Positions 54,320 through 63,482 of a stretch of 64,000 nt of DNA are shown one piece after another. The position numbers and the translations under genes are program-made. The notes beneath the pieces are model-generated. The model was not told the DNA's origin and ran no database searches. It was given only the letters and a program-made list of their open reading frames with translations. Positions within the stretch are counted from its first letter, which is position 1, and each line of letters begins with the position of its first letter. Source of the DNA: Pseudomonas ceruminis (GTDB taxonomy: Bacteria > Pseudomonadota > Gammaproteobacteria > Pseudomonadales > Pseudomonadaceae); assembly GCF_021602025.1 (NCBI RefSeq), contig NZ_BQHW01000003.1:62001-126000 (forward strand). The letters are read 5' to 3'.

Positions 54320-54762
54320 GGCTGGGTCCTCCGGTGCTGCTCGATGCGCGCGACAGCGCGAGCCACATCCGACTCGCCATAGACCACATAGCGCCTGTCC
54401 ACCACCACGGCCGGGAGGCTGGTGATGCCGAGACTCCATGCGTCGGTAACGCTTTGGTATGCGGAAGCGATGCGTCGCTGCAGATCGGCACCGCCGCCAT
54501 TCAGCCGGCGCTTGACGATGGCCGTCGCCTGTTCGGGGTCGGTGGGCAGTCCCGCGGAAAGCTCCGCTTCAATCCTGTGGGCTTCGTTCAGTTCGATCAG
54601 CCGCTCGCCGCCCATGGTCTTGACCGGGTGGCGGCTGTCGGTGACGACCACCACGTCGGCGGCGAAGGTGGCCGGGCTGAAAACGGCCAGGGCTGCCGGC
54701 AGCGCCACGGCCAGGCCGAGGGTTCGCCAGCCCGGCGCGAACCTGGAAAGAGATGCTGGCAT
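54316..54762 (-). CDS. ICE conjugation protein, TIGR03757 / PFL_4709 family
   Basis: A 148-residue exported protein: signal peptide (ends 'FSPATFA') and a thioredoxin-like/TrbC-like core ('VVVVTDSRHPVKTMGG' ... 'ITSLPAVVVDRRYVVYGESD'). It resembles the C-terminal part of F-TrbC, which works with TraU. Its stop overlaps the TIGR03756 start. Upstream, a terminator at 54875-54899 separates it from radC, so a new promoter is probably in 54763-54874. Confidence 0.85.
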   Translation of the reverse strand: MPASLSRFAPGWRTLGLAVALPAALAVFSPATFAADVVVVTDSRHPVKTMGGERLIELNEAHRIEAELSAGLPTDPEQATAIVKRRLNGGGADLQRRIASAYQSVTDAWSLGITSLPAVVVDRRYVVYGESDVARAVARIEQHRRTQP

Positions 54763-54874
54763 GTCGCGTGCCCTTGAAGTTGATCAGAGCAGTAGTCAAA
54801 CGCGAAGCCGACGCGGCCCCAACAAACAATGCGCATCGCGCACTGCCCGCATACCTGCTTGTCTCGCGCCCATG

Positions 54875-54899
54875 AAAAAGCGGAGGCCGAAGCCTCCGC
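54875..54899 (-). terminator. Rho-independent terminator with UUCG tetraloop after radC
   Basis: On the minus strand GCGGAGGC, loop TTCG, GCCTCCGC, then five T residues. The 8-bp GC-rich stem closed by a UUCG loop is very stable. It lies 17 bp past the radC stop. Confidence 0.88.
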
Positions 54900-54916
54900 G
54901 TGGATCAAGGAGCGGG

Positions 54917-55411
54917 CTACAGCAGACCGGATTCCGCGAACGAGTATGGAGCGCCTTGGCCGACGATGATGTGGTCCAACACTCGCACATCGATGAGCGC
55001 CAACGCAGCCTTCAGTCGGTCGGTCAAAGCGCGATCCGAGCTCGACGGCTCAGTGCATCCCGAGGGATGCTGGTGCGAAAAAATCACCGCGCCGGCATTC
55101 AGCTCCAATGCACGCTGCACGACAGCGCGCGGATAAACTGCAGTCGAATCGAGCGTGCCCTTGAACATCGGCTCATAGGCCAACACCCGGTGCTGGCTGT
55201 TCATGAACACGATGGCGAACACTTCGTTCGGTTCTGCGACGAGTTTCAGACGCAGATAGTCCTTCACGGCCTGTGGCTGGCCAAGAAGCGGCCCGGCCTT
55301 GAAAACACGTTGTTCCAGCAGCGCGATGGCCTGCCGGATGATCCAATCATCAGATTGGGACGCTGGGGCAAAACGTGGCTCCACGCAGGAGTCATTTACG
55401 ACGAGAGACAT
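54917..55411 (-). CDS. radC: RadC/JAB-domain protein of the ICE
   Basis: A 164-residue RadC-type JAMM-fold protein with the metal-site motif His113-x-His115-Pro-Ser-Gly ('SHQHPSG') and Asp126 plus Glu63. ATG 55411 has AGGT upstream; in-frame codons to 55495 overlap a hairpin. Chromosomal RadC was named for repair, but ICE/phage copies are widespread and their role is unclear. It is flanked by a 26-bp perfect inverted repeat upstream and a strong terminator downstream, so it may be expressed independently of the T4SS genes. Confidence 0.9.
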   Translation of the reverse strand: MSLVVNDSCVEPRFAPASQSDDWIIRQAIALLEQRVFKAGPLLGQPQAVKDYLRLKLVAEPNEVFAIVFMNSQHRVLAYEPMFKGTLDSTAVYPRAVVQRALELNAGAVIFSHQHPSGCTEPSSSDRALTDRLKAALALIDVRVLDHIIVGQGAPYSFAESGLL

Positions 55412-55444
55412 GGCGGACCTCCAGAATGTGAACGGAGGACGCCA

Positions 55445-55470
55445 CCCCAGGAGGGCAAGCCCTCCTGGGG
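55445..55470. repeat. Perfect 12-2-12 inverted repeat before radC
   Basis: CCCCAGGAGGGC, AA, GCCCTCCTGGGG, 34 bp upstream of the radC start. No T tract follows on either strand, so it is not a standard terminator. It could be an mRNA hairpin, an attenuator or a protein-binding site. Nothing else was seen in 55412-55592. Confidence 0.7.
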
Positions 55471-55592
55471 ATGGAAACAGCGGAACAAGGTGCATCCACC
55501 ACCGCGCAGCGGTGATTGTTCGCAGCCAGGATGCGAAGCGAACGGGTAGCGGTCAGTGCGGCAAGCCGCGCCGTAGCCTCCAAGACCGAGGG

Positions 55593-56378
55593 CTACCTGG
55601 GCATGTCGCCGACAACGTCGGCAGGCATTTCGGATGTGGGGATGGTGGGTGCGGCCGCCGTGTCGCTGGCCGAGTTCCCGGTCGCCAGCATGTCAATGGC
55701 CGACAGCAAGGCATCGCCCTCGATCGGCCCCTGCAGCAGGATGGTCTGACCCGTCTGGCGATCGAGCAGCCGCAGCGACGGCGTGGCGGTCACACCGCTC
55801 TTGGTGGCTTCAGCGGCCTGGGCGCGAATAAGCACATCTGGCCGCTCGCTCGCCAGGCACCGCTCGACGGCCGGCGTCGATGCGGGGTAGCGCAGGCCAT
55901 CGGGCAAGCCCTGGCCGTCGCTGCGCGTGTGGGCATAGACCCATTCGATCGCCTGCCAGAACGCCGCATGCCCGCCACCTTCGGCGGCGCACTCGGCCAG
56001 ACGCGCCTCGGCCGACGCGGCGGGCTCGTGTGCGGCCAGCGGCTGGTGGTGCCATTGCAGGGCCACGTCGGTGTTGTTGCCGACCCAGCGCTTGAGCTGC
56101 GGGAAATACTCCCGGCAGAACGGACATTCCAGGTCGGCATAGAGCGTCAGCGTGAAGCGGCCCTCTGGGTTGCCCATCTGCCAGGGTGACCCCGGCGTCT
56201 GCGTCATGCTGACCGGCGAGGGCGACGGCGCTGAGGATTCATCGGGCGACCGGGGGACGAGCCAGATCAACAGCAATGCGACCAATGCAGCGGCCAAGGC
56301 CCAGGGCCAGCGGGGACGCCCGTTGCGACGGCGGAACACCTGGACCTGCATCGGAATGGAAGGACGTTTCGGTTCCAT
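55593..56378 (-). CDS. DsbA-like thioredoxin-fold protein of the T4SS operon
   Basis: A 261-residue protein anchored by one TM ('WPWALAAALVALLLIWLV') with a periplasmic DsbA/DsbG-type domain: active site Cys85-Pro-Phe-Cys88 in 'YADLECPFCREY', cis-proline in 'VTATPSLRLL'. ATG 56378 has GGAG upstream; longer in-frame codons overlap the VirB4 gene. It likely forms disulfides in the Cys-rich TIGR03755/03756 proteins of the mating apparatus, a role inferred from its place in the operon. Confidence 0.88.
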   Translation of the reverse strand: MEPKRPSIPMQVQVFRRRNGRPRWPWALAAALVALLLIWLVPRSPDESSAPSPSPVSMTQTPGSPWQMGNPEGRFTLTLYADLECPFCREYFPQLKRWVGNNTDVALQWHHQPLAAHEPAASAEARLAECAAEGGGHAAFWQAIEWVYAHTRSDGQGLPDGLRYPASTPAVERCLASERPDVLIRAQAAEATKSGVTATPSLRLLDRQTGQTILLQGPIEGDALLSAIDMLATGNSASDTAAAPTIPTSEMPADVVGDMPR

Positions 56379-56391
56379 GGCGTTCTCCGGC

Positions 56392-59274
56392 TTAGTAGGG
56401 CAGTTCCAGGGCTGGCGAATCGATGCCGCGTGCCTGGTCGATCTTCTCGGCCACCTTGAAGGCCGCCTCCAGTTCGGAGCAGCCGTATTGCTGCATGAGC
56501 TGGTAGCGCTCGGCCTTCTCTTCGGGTTCGGTCTGCGCGAGCGCGAGGTACAGGCTCGGCGGCACGGCACGGAACAGCACTTCCATGCTCTTGGAGAGGA
56601 TGACGCCCTCGGTGAATTTCCCCGCCTCTTTGCGCGCCGACAACATTAGCGCCTTCTGTGCTGGGCTGAGTTCGCGGAACCGCGCGATCTTCTCCACCTC
56701 ATCCGGGGGCATCGACAAGCAGATCCACCACTCGATCATGTTGAGCATGGGCTCAGCTGCGCGCGGCAGATCGTCGATGTTCTGCGTGGCCAACCAGAAC
56801 CATGCGCCCAGCTTGCGCCACATCTTCGTGATCTTGACCACGTAGGGCGCGAGCAGTGGGTTCTTCGTGATGATGTGTCCTTCGTCGGTGACGTTGATGA
56901 TCGGGCGTCCAAGGTATTGGTCGCGCTCGGCGATGTTGTTCACCGTGCTGATCAGGCTGATGTAAGCGATGGAGAGCTGCGCGTTGTAGCCCTCGCGGGC
57001 GTATGTCGCGAGGTCAACCAAGGTGATGTCGGCTTCGGGCCACGGCGTGCCGTCGCGGTCGAACATTTCGCCGTCCGTGCCTTGACAGAACATGTCCATC
57101 GCATCCGCCATCTCCAGCAGCCGCACGCGGCGCATTTCGGGCAGCGTCGGGTCCTGGCCGCGGGCGCGCAACGCGTTGCGCACGTCGCGCGTAAGCACCG
57201 TGCGTTTGTCGGCCACGCAGTGCTCGGCGGCGTCGAGGATGCACTGACGGATCAGCGAGCGGTCAGCCCGTGTCATCCGGGCTTCCTCCTTGTCCTCTCC
57301 GCCCGTGATCATCAGCCGCGCCGTGATCTCCAGTTCGCCGAGCACGTCGCGCTGCTCGTCCGCCTCCATGGCCGAGGCATCTGGTGGCGGGTCTTCATCC
57401 AGCGCGTCGGCGTCGAGCGTCTGCACGTCGCTGGGCGTCTCGATCAGCCGACGCGCGTCTGCGAATGGCGCGAGGCTGATGCCCGAACCTGGGGCCAGCT
57501 TGACCCGGTTTACCGTCAGCCCGAGCCTGCGTGCGAAGTCGCTGAACAGGCCGAAGCTGTTGCCAGCCTCCACGATGAACAGCCGCGGTCGGTAGATGGC
57601 CGTGACCTGATTCAAGAGGTTGTTGAGCGTGGCGCTCTTGCCGGAGCCGGTGGGGCCGAACAGGAACAGATGGGCGTTCATCTGCCGATCCAGGCGGCTG
57701 AGCGGGTCGAAGGTGATCGGCCCGCCACCGCGGTTGAACATCGTGATGCCCGGGTGCCCCGTACCTTGAGCGCGGCCCCACACCGGCGACAGGTTCGCCG
57801 CGTGCTGAGCGAACATCAGTTGGGTGTACCACTTGCGCCGATCCTGGCCGGGGTTGTAGCAGCATGGCAGCCACCGCAAGTAGCTGTTGAGCGGCGCCAC
57901 CTCGTCGTCCTCGCGCACCGGCTGCAAGCCAGCATTGAGCATCACGTTCGCCAGGTCCAGGCCGCGCCGGTCCAGTTCCGCTTCGTCGCGTCCGCGCAGG
58001 TAGAATGCCAGCGTCCCCCGGTAGAGCTTGTGCGCGCTGCCGATGAGGGAGCGGGCTTCCTGCACGTCCTTCAACGTCTGCTCCGACGCCAGCGTCTCGC
58101 CCACGGCCTTCTTCGCCAGGTGGTTGAGATCCGCTTCCAGGACATCCTGCGGCGTGGCGACCATCGTGAGACACAGCAAGGTGTCTTCCGGCATCTGGTC
58201 GAACAGCGTGTTGATGGCATCCCCTTTGCGGGTCTCGCCGGTCAGGTGTCCGGTGCCGGGCGGCATGCGCAGCCGGTCGGTGATCAGCACGCGGTGCGGC
58301 ATGCCGTCGAAATACCAGGTGCCGTGCTCCACGTCGGAGCGTGGCTGGCCGAAGAACAGCCGCTGACTGAAATCCCGCCCGCTCGCCAGCTCGATTTCGC
58401 CGGCCTCGCTTTCTTCGGTGCTGTCGGGGTAGCGCGCCAGTGCATAGAAGCGCTCCTGATCCTCGGCTCCAGGCCCGAGCATCGCGGGGCGCGGATTGAA
58501 CCACCGCAGCAGCCAGTCGTGGACGTCGGCCGCGACCATGCGCCGTGCCTGGATGCCGGCGTTCGCCAGGCCGCCGCACAGGCGGTCGCAGACGATGTTC
58601 AGCATCTGCTCGGGCGTCTGGCCGCGGCGGCTTGCCTGCCCGGTGGCACGGCGATAGATCACCATGCGCACCCGCCGCGTCTGGCCGCGCCAGCGCAGCC
58701 GCGTGACCACCGTGTCCTCGAACAGGCCGCCCGGCTTGGCGACCGCGCGCAGATGGTGGCCGAAGAAGCGCAGGTAGAACTCGGTGAACGCAGTATCGCG
58801 GGCGCGCGGCTGCACATAGTCGCGCAGGGTCTGCATGTACTGGTCGAAGCTGGGCTCGTCCTGGGCGTAGAGCTGGAGCACCCAGGGGTTCTCGTCCAGC
58901 TCATCGAACGAGTCCTGGAGCGCGTTCTCCAAGGCATCGCGGGCATGCGCGAGCCAGCCGGGCTCCCGCCCCTCGGTGCCCAGCGGCACCAGCTCGTAGA
59001 AGGCAGCGACCGACTGCCCATCCTCCAGCAGCATGGACTTCGACTGCGGCAAGAACTCCACCCAAGGCAGCAGTTCCGCGAACGACGGCGCGACGTCGTA
59101 CAGCGCCTGCTCGTCGGCCACGGTCGCCGGCTTGCGGCCCTGGACCGCTGCGCCGGGTTCAGGGACGCCGGCCTGGCGCAAGGCCTCGACGTGGCGCTGC
59201 CAGCCGTCCGGCTTCTCTTCGTCGCCGGTGCCGGATGCGGCCAGCTTCGGCCAGGGAAGTTTCCAGCGCATCAA
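56392..59274 (-). CDS. Conjugative transfer ATPase, VirB4-like (TIGR03744 / PFL_4706)
   Basis: A 960-residue cytoplasmic T4SS ATPase. N-terminal TraC/VirB4 domain, then the P-loop 'FGPTGSGKSATLNNLL' near residues 535-550 and a Walker B-like 'VTDEGHIITKNP' near 795, followed by 'FWLATQNIDDLPRAAEP', the VirB4/TraC motif C. It powers pilus assembly. Its start overlaps the stop of the TIGR03751 lipoprotein gene by 4 bp. Confidence 0.95.
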   Translation of the reverse strand: MMRWKLPWPKLAASGTGDEEKPDGWQRHVEALRQAGVPEPGAAVQGRKPATVADEQALYDVAPSFAELLPWVEFLPQSKSMLLEDGQSVAAFYELVPLGTEGREPGWLAHARDALENALQDSFDELDENPWVLQLYAQDEPSFDQYMQTLRDYVQPRARDTAFTEFYLRFFGHHLRAVAKPGGLFEDTVVTRLRWRGQTRRVRMVIYRRATGQASRRGQTPEQMLNIVCDRLCGGLANAGIQARRMVAADVHDWLLRWFNPRPAMLGPGAEDQERFYALARYPDSTEESEAGEIELASGRDFSQRLFFGQPRSDVEHGTWYFDGMPHRVLITDRLRMPPGTGHLTGETRKGDAINTLFDQMPEDTLLCLTMVATPQDVLEADLNHLAKKAVGETLASEQTLKDVQEARSLIGSAHKLYRGTLAFYLRGRDEAELDRRGLDLANVMLNAGLQPVREDDEVAPLNSYLRWLPCCYNPGQDRRKWYTQLMFAQHAANLSPVWGRAQGTGHPGITMFNRGGGPITFDPLSRLDRQMNAHLFLFGPTGSGKSATLNNLLNQVTAIYRPRLFIVEAGNSFGLFSDFARRLGLTVNRVKLAPGSGISLAPFADARRLIETPSDVQTLDADALDEDPPPDASAMEADEQRDVLGELEITARLMITGGEDKEEARMTRADRSLIRQCILDAAEHCVADKRTVLTRDVRNALRARGQDPTLPEMRRVRLLEMADAMDMFCQGTDGEMFDRDGTPWPEADITLVDLATYAREGYNAQLSIAYISLISTVNNIAERDQYLGRPIINVTDEGHIITKNPLLAPYVVKITKMWRKLGAWFWLATQNIDDLPRAAEPMLNMIEWWICLSMPPDEVEKIARFRELSPAQKALMLSARKEAGKFTEGVILSKSMEVLFRAVPPSLYLALAQTEPEEKAERYQLMQQYGCSELEAAFKVAEKIDQARGIDSPALELPY

Positions 59275-59711
59275 TAGTCCTCCAGCCGTTCACCGGGCAT
59301 GGCGTACTGCACGCGCTGGTACAGCGGGAAGACCGTCGTGTAGCCCGGAACCGGCACGGGGTCCGTGCCCGCTAGGTGCGGGTACACATACATGACGAGA
59401 TCGGGGTTGGGCAGGCGCTGGAACTGGCGATAAACCTCGTTGCGCGCCAAGCGCGTGTAGCGCATCTGCTCGACGGGCGCAGCCTGCACATCGGCGTCGG
59501 TCAGCGGCCGGCGCAGGCTCTGGCGCGCGTCGAGCAACTGCCGGCGCGCGACCTGGCCGGTGCCACTGCCGCCGCCACCCGTTTCCTGCTGCCAGATGTC
59601 CATCATGGTGCGGTCGCTATGGGTCAGCAGTTCTTCCTTGCTGGTGGCGCAACCGCCGAGCACGGCGACGGCCGCGGCCAGCGCGAGGCCCTTAATCGAG
59701 TTCGAGCGCAT
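59271..59711 (-). CDS. ICE lipoprotein, TIGR03751 family
   Basis: A 146-residue lipoprotein. Signal with lipobox 'LGGC' (Cys ~21) is followed by a Gly-rich spacer ('ETGGGGSGTG') and a conserved 'RYTRLARNEVYRQFQRLPNP' block. Probably the VirB7-like outer-membrane pilot of this T4SS. ATG 59711 has AGGAG and overlaps the preceding stop by 20 bp. Confidence 0.88.
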   Translation of the reverse strand: MRSNSIKGLALAAAVAVLGGCATSKEELLTHSDRTMMDIWQQETGGGGSGTGQVARRQLLDARQSLRRPLTDADVQAAPVEQMRYTRLARNEVYRQFQRLPNPDLVMYVYPHLAGTDPVPVPGYTTVFPLYQRVQYAMPGERLEDY

Positions 59712-61110
59712 GGCTTTCTCCTGCACGGTGATCGACGCGCCGGCCTTCGGGGTCGTGATCGATGGCCAGCGGCTTTTCGAGGTGGACGGCAACCTTGGCA
59801 CCAGGCTGGACATAGACGGAGGCGAAGGCCTGGCCGTAGAGCTTGTTGACCCAGGCCGACATGTCCCGGACGCCGCCCGCGAGGATCTGGCCGACTGCTT
59901 CCTTGCCGCTGATGCCCACGGTGCCGATGGCGCCGTCCGAGCCGACGTAGGACATGCGGCCGCTGTCGCTCTCGATGAGCGAGGCCACGCCGGCACCGGC
60001 CGCCGTGATCAGGGCCTGCGAGCCGAGGTACTGCTGGGCGTTGCTGCGCCGTTCGCCACTGACGCAGGGGATGCCGTGCGGATCGCTGATCCAGCCCAGG
60101 CCGTCGCGCTGCTGGTTGTTCTGCTGGTTGCCTTCGCGGTCTTCGGGGATGGTGCGGATCGTGCCGTCGTTGAAGACGAAGGTGATGCTGCGTACCTGGC
60201 CGCGCACGCACGAGAGCGTCCAGTCACCCGATGCGGTTCCGCTGAACACGGCGCCGGCCACGTCGGGAATATCAATCCCGTTGGCCGTGAGGTTGTCCGG
60301 GCCGACCAGCACCTTGAAGGGGTACGGATCGTTCACCGTCCCGTCGATCGGCACACGACCGATCAGCGCGGTCATCGCGACCGACCCCATCAGCGTTGAG
60401 TTGGTTGGCACGGTATAGACCGGCTTGGCGCTCTTGACGCCTGCCGCACGTGCGCCGGCGTTCGCCACGGTTTCCGCGGTCGTTTCCAGCGTGCTTTGCG
60501 CCGGGCCGAAGCTCGTCGGGAAGCTCATGCCGCTGCCCGTGCCACGACTGCCGTTGCGTCCCTCGGCCTTCTTCGCGTCGTCCGGTTCGACCCAGCGCAT
60601 GCCGCCTTCCATGTCGGCCTCGTCGCCATCGCGCAGCCCCAGGCCCACGGGCAGATCGGCATGGCCGCCGCCGCGCCCGCCGATGCTGTCCAGACGCCGC
60701 TGCAGGTCGGCGAGCAGCCCTTCGGTCTGCTGGCGCGCGCTGGCCGCCTGTTCCTGGTCGCGGCGCAGGTTGGAGCGCTCGGATTCGAGGGCCGAATTGA
60801 TGCGCTGATCGATGGAGTTCTCGCGCTGGCGCAGCCGCTGGTTTTCCTCGCGCTGCGACTTGTTGTCGGTCAGCGCGGTCTGAAGCTCGGTGCGCAACTG
60901 CTTTACCTGGGCGACGAGCGTTGCCACTGTATCGCGGGGGGTATCGCCTTCGATGCCCAACGCCTTCATTTCCTCGGGCGTGAGCTGGGCGCCGTTGTCC
61001 GCCACGGGTGGCGCCGTGCCGCCTCCACCCGAGAACAGCCGGATACCGGCGAACAGCACCAGGATGGCGACAGGGATCATCAGCCACTTGAGCAGGCCGT
61101 TACTGCGCAT
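59692..61110 (-). CDS. ICE conjugation protein, TIGR03752 / PFL_4705 family (TraB/VirB10-like)
   Basis: A 472-residue protein: N-terminal TM ('WLMIPVAILVLFAGIRLF'), a coiled coil (~residues 65-150, 'LVAQVKQLRTELQTALTDNK'), a Gly/Pro linker and a VirB10/TraB-like C-terminal barrel with the conserved 'GVASLIESDSGRMSYVGSDG'. It spans the envelope to form the T4SS core channel. Its start overlaps the TIGR03749 stop by 11 bp. Confidence 0.92.
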   Translation of the reverse strand: MRSNGLLKWLMIPVAILVLFAGIRLFSGGGGTAPPVADNGAQLTPEEMKALGIEGDTPRDTVATLVAQVKQLRTELQTALTDNKSQREENQRLRQRENSIDQRINSALESERSNLRRDQEQAASARQQTEGLLADLQRRLDSIGGRGGGHADLPVGLGLRDGDEADMEGGMRWVEPDDAKKAEGRNGSRGTGSGMSFPTSFGPAQSTLETTAETVANAGARAAGVKSAKPVYTVPTNSTLMGSVAMTALIGRVPIDGTVNDPYPFKVLVGPDNLTANGIDIPDVAGAVFSGTASGDWTLSCVRGQVRSITFVFNDGTIRTIPEDREGNQQNNQQRDGLGWISDPHGIPCVSGERRSNAQQYLGSQALITAAGAGVASLIESDSGRMSYVGSDGAIGTVGISGKEAVGQILAGGVRDMSAWVNKLYGQAFASVYVQPGAKVAVHLEKPLAIDHDPEGRRVDHRAGESHALELD

Positions 61111-62011
61111 GGCGGGCCTCCTTGGCGTTCTCGTCGCCGTCCGGCTGCGGCAGATGCACGGCAGGGTCGAAGCGGTGAATCGCCGGCAGCAGCGACTGCG
61201 CGAGGCCGCGGCCGCGCGTGACCAGGTACAGCACGGTCGTGTCCTCGGTCGTGCCGCGCGGGCCCAGCGCCTCGTGCTGGAAGGTGGCGGTGAGGAAATC
61301 GCCTTGCAGCACGCGCGGGTCGAGCGCGACCCAGTCGGCGCCGGTGTTGGTGAGGCGCACGGCAGTCACCCATTGGTCTTCCAGGCGCCACGACGCGAGC
61401 ACGGCCGCGCGCACCGGCAGCGTTGGCATCAGTGTGTCCAGGTCGAGGTCGCGGGGAAGGTTGACCCGCATGACGCCCGGAAGCGGCTCGACGGTGCGCA
61501 GCGGTGCGTAGAGGTTCTGCGCGGCGAAGCGCGTCAGCACGACAGGGACCGGAGTTTCGCGCCGCGCGGTCCGCGCACCTGCCTGGCCCTGGGCGCGTGC
61601 CGGGGCCTCGGCACTGTCGGCCTGCTCGCCATAGCGTCCCGGTGCGCTGTCACCCTCGACGATGCGCACCGGCTCCAGCTCGGCTTCCCCGTCCTTGGGC
61701 GGTTCGGCTGCGATGTCCAGCAGGATCAGCGCGCCCGTGTCGGCGTCCTGCAGTTGCAACCGCGTGGGCTCGATCGGCTCGCTGGCACGCAGGTACACCG
61801 CGCCGCCCGCACTCTGCACGCGCAGGCGTTTGCCCACGCCTGCGGGCACGCCCACGCGCACGTTCCGGTCGATGAATACGATGCGTTCCTGACCGACCTT
61901 CAGCGGCACTGCCAGTGGCATGCGTTCCCAACGCAGGATCTCCACCGCCTGGGCGACGGGTGCCGCGGCCACGGCCAGTAGCCCCAGCAGCGCGAGTACA
62001 GGATGCTTCAT
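61100..62011 (-). CDS. ICE conjugation protein, TIGR03749 / PFL_4704 family (TraK/VirB9-like)
   Basis: A 303-residue periplasmic protein with a signal peptide (ends 'APVAQA') and the beta-rich start 'VEILRWERMPLAVPLKVGQE' of F-TraK-like secretins. Sits in the outer ring of the core complex with TIGR03752 and TIGR03751. ATG 62011 overlaps the TIGR03746 stop by 4 bp. Confidence 0.9.
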   Translation of the reverse strand: MKHPVLALLGLLAVAAAPVAQAVEILRWERMPLAVPLKVGQERIVFIDRNVRVGVPAGVGKRLRVQSAGGAVYLRASEPIEPTRLQLQDADTGALILLDIAAEPPKDGEAELEPVRIVEGDSAPGRYGEQADSAEAPARAQGQAGARTARRETPVPVVLTRFAAQNLYAPLRTVEPLPGVMRVNLPRDLDLDTLMPTLPVRAAVLASWRLEDQWVTAVRLTNTGADWVALDPRVLQGDFLTATFQHEALGPRGTTEDTTVLYLVTRGRGLAQSLLPAIHRFDPAVHLPQPDGDENAKEARHAQ

Positions 62012-62700
62012 GGGGTGTTTCCTCCTTGAGGCGCTTGCGGATTCAGGTCACTCGGCGCCGGGCGCGCCGGCTCCGGTGCACTGATGCGCTGGGGCGCGCC
62101 TTCGTAGCAGTCCAGCGCCAGGCCGAACGGGTTGCGGGCGGGATCGACGTCCACCCGCGTGACCTTGATCGGATAGCGCACCAGGGCGCGTTTGACCTGC
62201 TCGGCGCCGTAGTACTCGTCGGCGGTGATGTCCAGCGTCACCACCCAGTCGCGATCGGATACGGTGCGCACGCGCGCCGTGGGGTCGTCGCCATAGCCGC
62301 GGCCGGGAATCTCGTAGATGCCGCGCACGCGCTGACGCAGCTCGCCCGTGGAGCGGCGGTAGTCATAGTCCGCCCGCAGGAAGGCCTGGCAGGACGGGGT
62401 GAGGTACGGCGAGAGCGTATGGAGGTTGCGCGAGTAGTCTTCTTCGCCATTGGTCGGCCAGCGGTTCAGCGTCTGGAACACGTAGAACGTGAACGCATAG
62501 ACCGATTCGGGCGGCACTTCCCACCACTTGCGGGTACTGCCAGAGCGCAGGTCGGGCGGGACGTGGATGGTCAGGTCGCGCGGCGCGCTCCACCAGCCGC
62601 CGCCCATGACCAGGGCGACAATGACCAGCGCGCCCGCGCCCAGGCGCAAGGTCTTGATGTGCGCCTGCAGGTGGGCGATCTCGTTCTTGAAGCGGCTCAT
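62008..62700 (-). CDS. ICE conjugation protein, TIGR03746 / PFL_4703 family (TraE/VirB8-like)
   Basis: A 230-residue inner-membrane protein: one TM ('LGAGALVIVALVMGGGWWSA') and a periplasmic NTF2-like domain ('YAFTFYVFQTLNRWPTNGEE', 'YLTPSCQAFLRADYDYRRS') resembling TraE/VirB8. ATG 62700 overlaps the previous stop by 4 bp; longer in-frame codons lie inside that gene. Confidence 0.9.
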   Translation of the reverse strand: MSRFKNEIAHLQAHIKTLRLGAGALVIVALVMGGGWWSAPRDLTIHVPPDLRSGSTRKWWEVPPESVYAFTFYVFQTLNRWPTNGEEDYSRNLHTLSPYLTPSCQAFLRADYDYRRSTGELRQRVRGIYEIPGRGYGDDPTARVRTVSDRDWVVTLDITADEYYGAEQVKRALVRYPIKVTRVDVDPARNPFGLALDCYEGAPQRISAPEPARPAPSDLNPQAPQGGNTP

Positions 62701-63095
62701 CGCATGCTCCTGCGGGTGGACCAGAAGCCCGAGCGCGAGATCAGCACGTGGCCGCCCACCCAGCCGGCCATCAGCGGATGGCGCGTTGCGATGCGCCACT
62801 GCAACTGTCGATACAGCCAGGTGTCGGGGCGCCCACGCTTGAGGCGGCGCAGGATGCCGCCGCCGATGAACACGCCCAAGGCCACGCCCAGGACAACGAA
62901 CGTCGGTGCGATGGCGATCGTGCGGAACACCCACGAAAGCGGCGCGCCGACCAGCAGGCCGGCCGCGCCGGACAGGCCGCAGCAGATCCACAGCTCGTCG
63001 GCGGTGAGGCCGCGCACGACCACGGGATGGCGGTTGAGCCGGTGCGGAAGGAACGTGACCGTCCCGTCCGCACGGACGTGCTGCTGCTCGGACAT
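62697..63095 (-). CDS. ICE conjugation protein, TIGR03750 family (TraL/VirB3-like)
   Basis: A 132-residue protein with the early 'LPHRLNRHPVVVRGLTADEL' typical of TIGR03750, two TMs ('CCGLSGAAGLLVGAPLSWVF', 'VLGVALGVFIGGGILRRLKR') and a basic C-terminal tail. It corresponds to TraL/VirB3, which works with the pilin. ATG 63095 was chosen; it lies 11 bp after the TIGR03745 stop. Confidence 0.9.
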   Translation of the reverse strand: MSEQQHVRADGTVTFLPHRLNRHPVVVRGLTADELWICCGLSGAAGLLVGAPLSWVFRTIAIAPTFVVLGVALGVFIGGGILRRLKRGRPDTWLYRQLQWRIATRHPLMAGWVGGHVLISRSGFWSTRRSMR

Positions 63096-63106
63096 ACCGG
63101 CCTCGC

Positions 63107-63466
63107 TTACAGGATGCCGGTGGCTTCGGTGAGCAGCCAGATGCCGATCACGAGCAGCACGGCGCCGATGGCGACCGTGAGGCCGAATTGGCCCCACGTC
63201 TTGCGGCCGGTGTGGATCTCCGCGTAGGTGCCGTAGGCGTGGTAGCAGACGCCGATGAACATCGACGCCACCACCAGCAGGGCCACGAGCATGATGATGT
63301 CGTAGCCGTAGTTGCGGATGGTCTCCATGATGCCGTTGCCGGTGCCGCGCGTCGGGTTCTCCAACTGCGGCAGACCTTGCGCGAACGACAGTGCGGGCAG
63401 CGCGGCGGCGCCCAGGGCCACGGCGGCGCGCTGGGCAAAACGGGAAGTGAGGTTGCGGTTGTGCAT
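63107..63466 (-). CDS. ICE membrane protein, TIGR03745 / PFL_4702 family (pilin-like)
   Basis: A 119-residue VirB2/TraA-like pilin candidate: long signal peptide (ends 'ALPALSFA') and two TMs ('IIMLVALLVVASMFIGVCYH' and 'GLTVAIGAVLLVIGIWLL') joined by a basic loop. ATG 63466 has AAAGG; ATG 63481 is the alternative. It should polymerise into the conjugative pilus after cleavage. Confidence 0.88.
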   Translation of the reverse strand: MHNRNLTSRFAQRAAVALGAAALPALSFAQGLPQLENPTRGTGNGIMETIRNYGYDIIMLVALLVVASMFIGVCYHAYGTYAEIHTGRKTWGQFGLTVAIGAVLLVIGIWLLTEATGIL

Positions 63467-63482
63467 GGTCGGGCCTTTCATG

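Noticed and set aside
56875-59277. An 800-codon open frame antisense to the VirB4-like ATPase
   Set aside because: It mirrors a gene with P-loop and family motifs; its translation is low-complexity His/Arg/Ala-rich, as expected for the complement of high-GC coding DNA.
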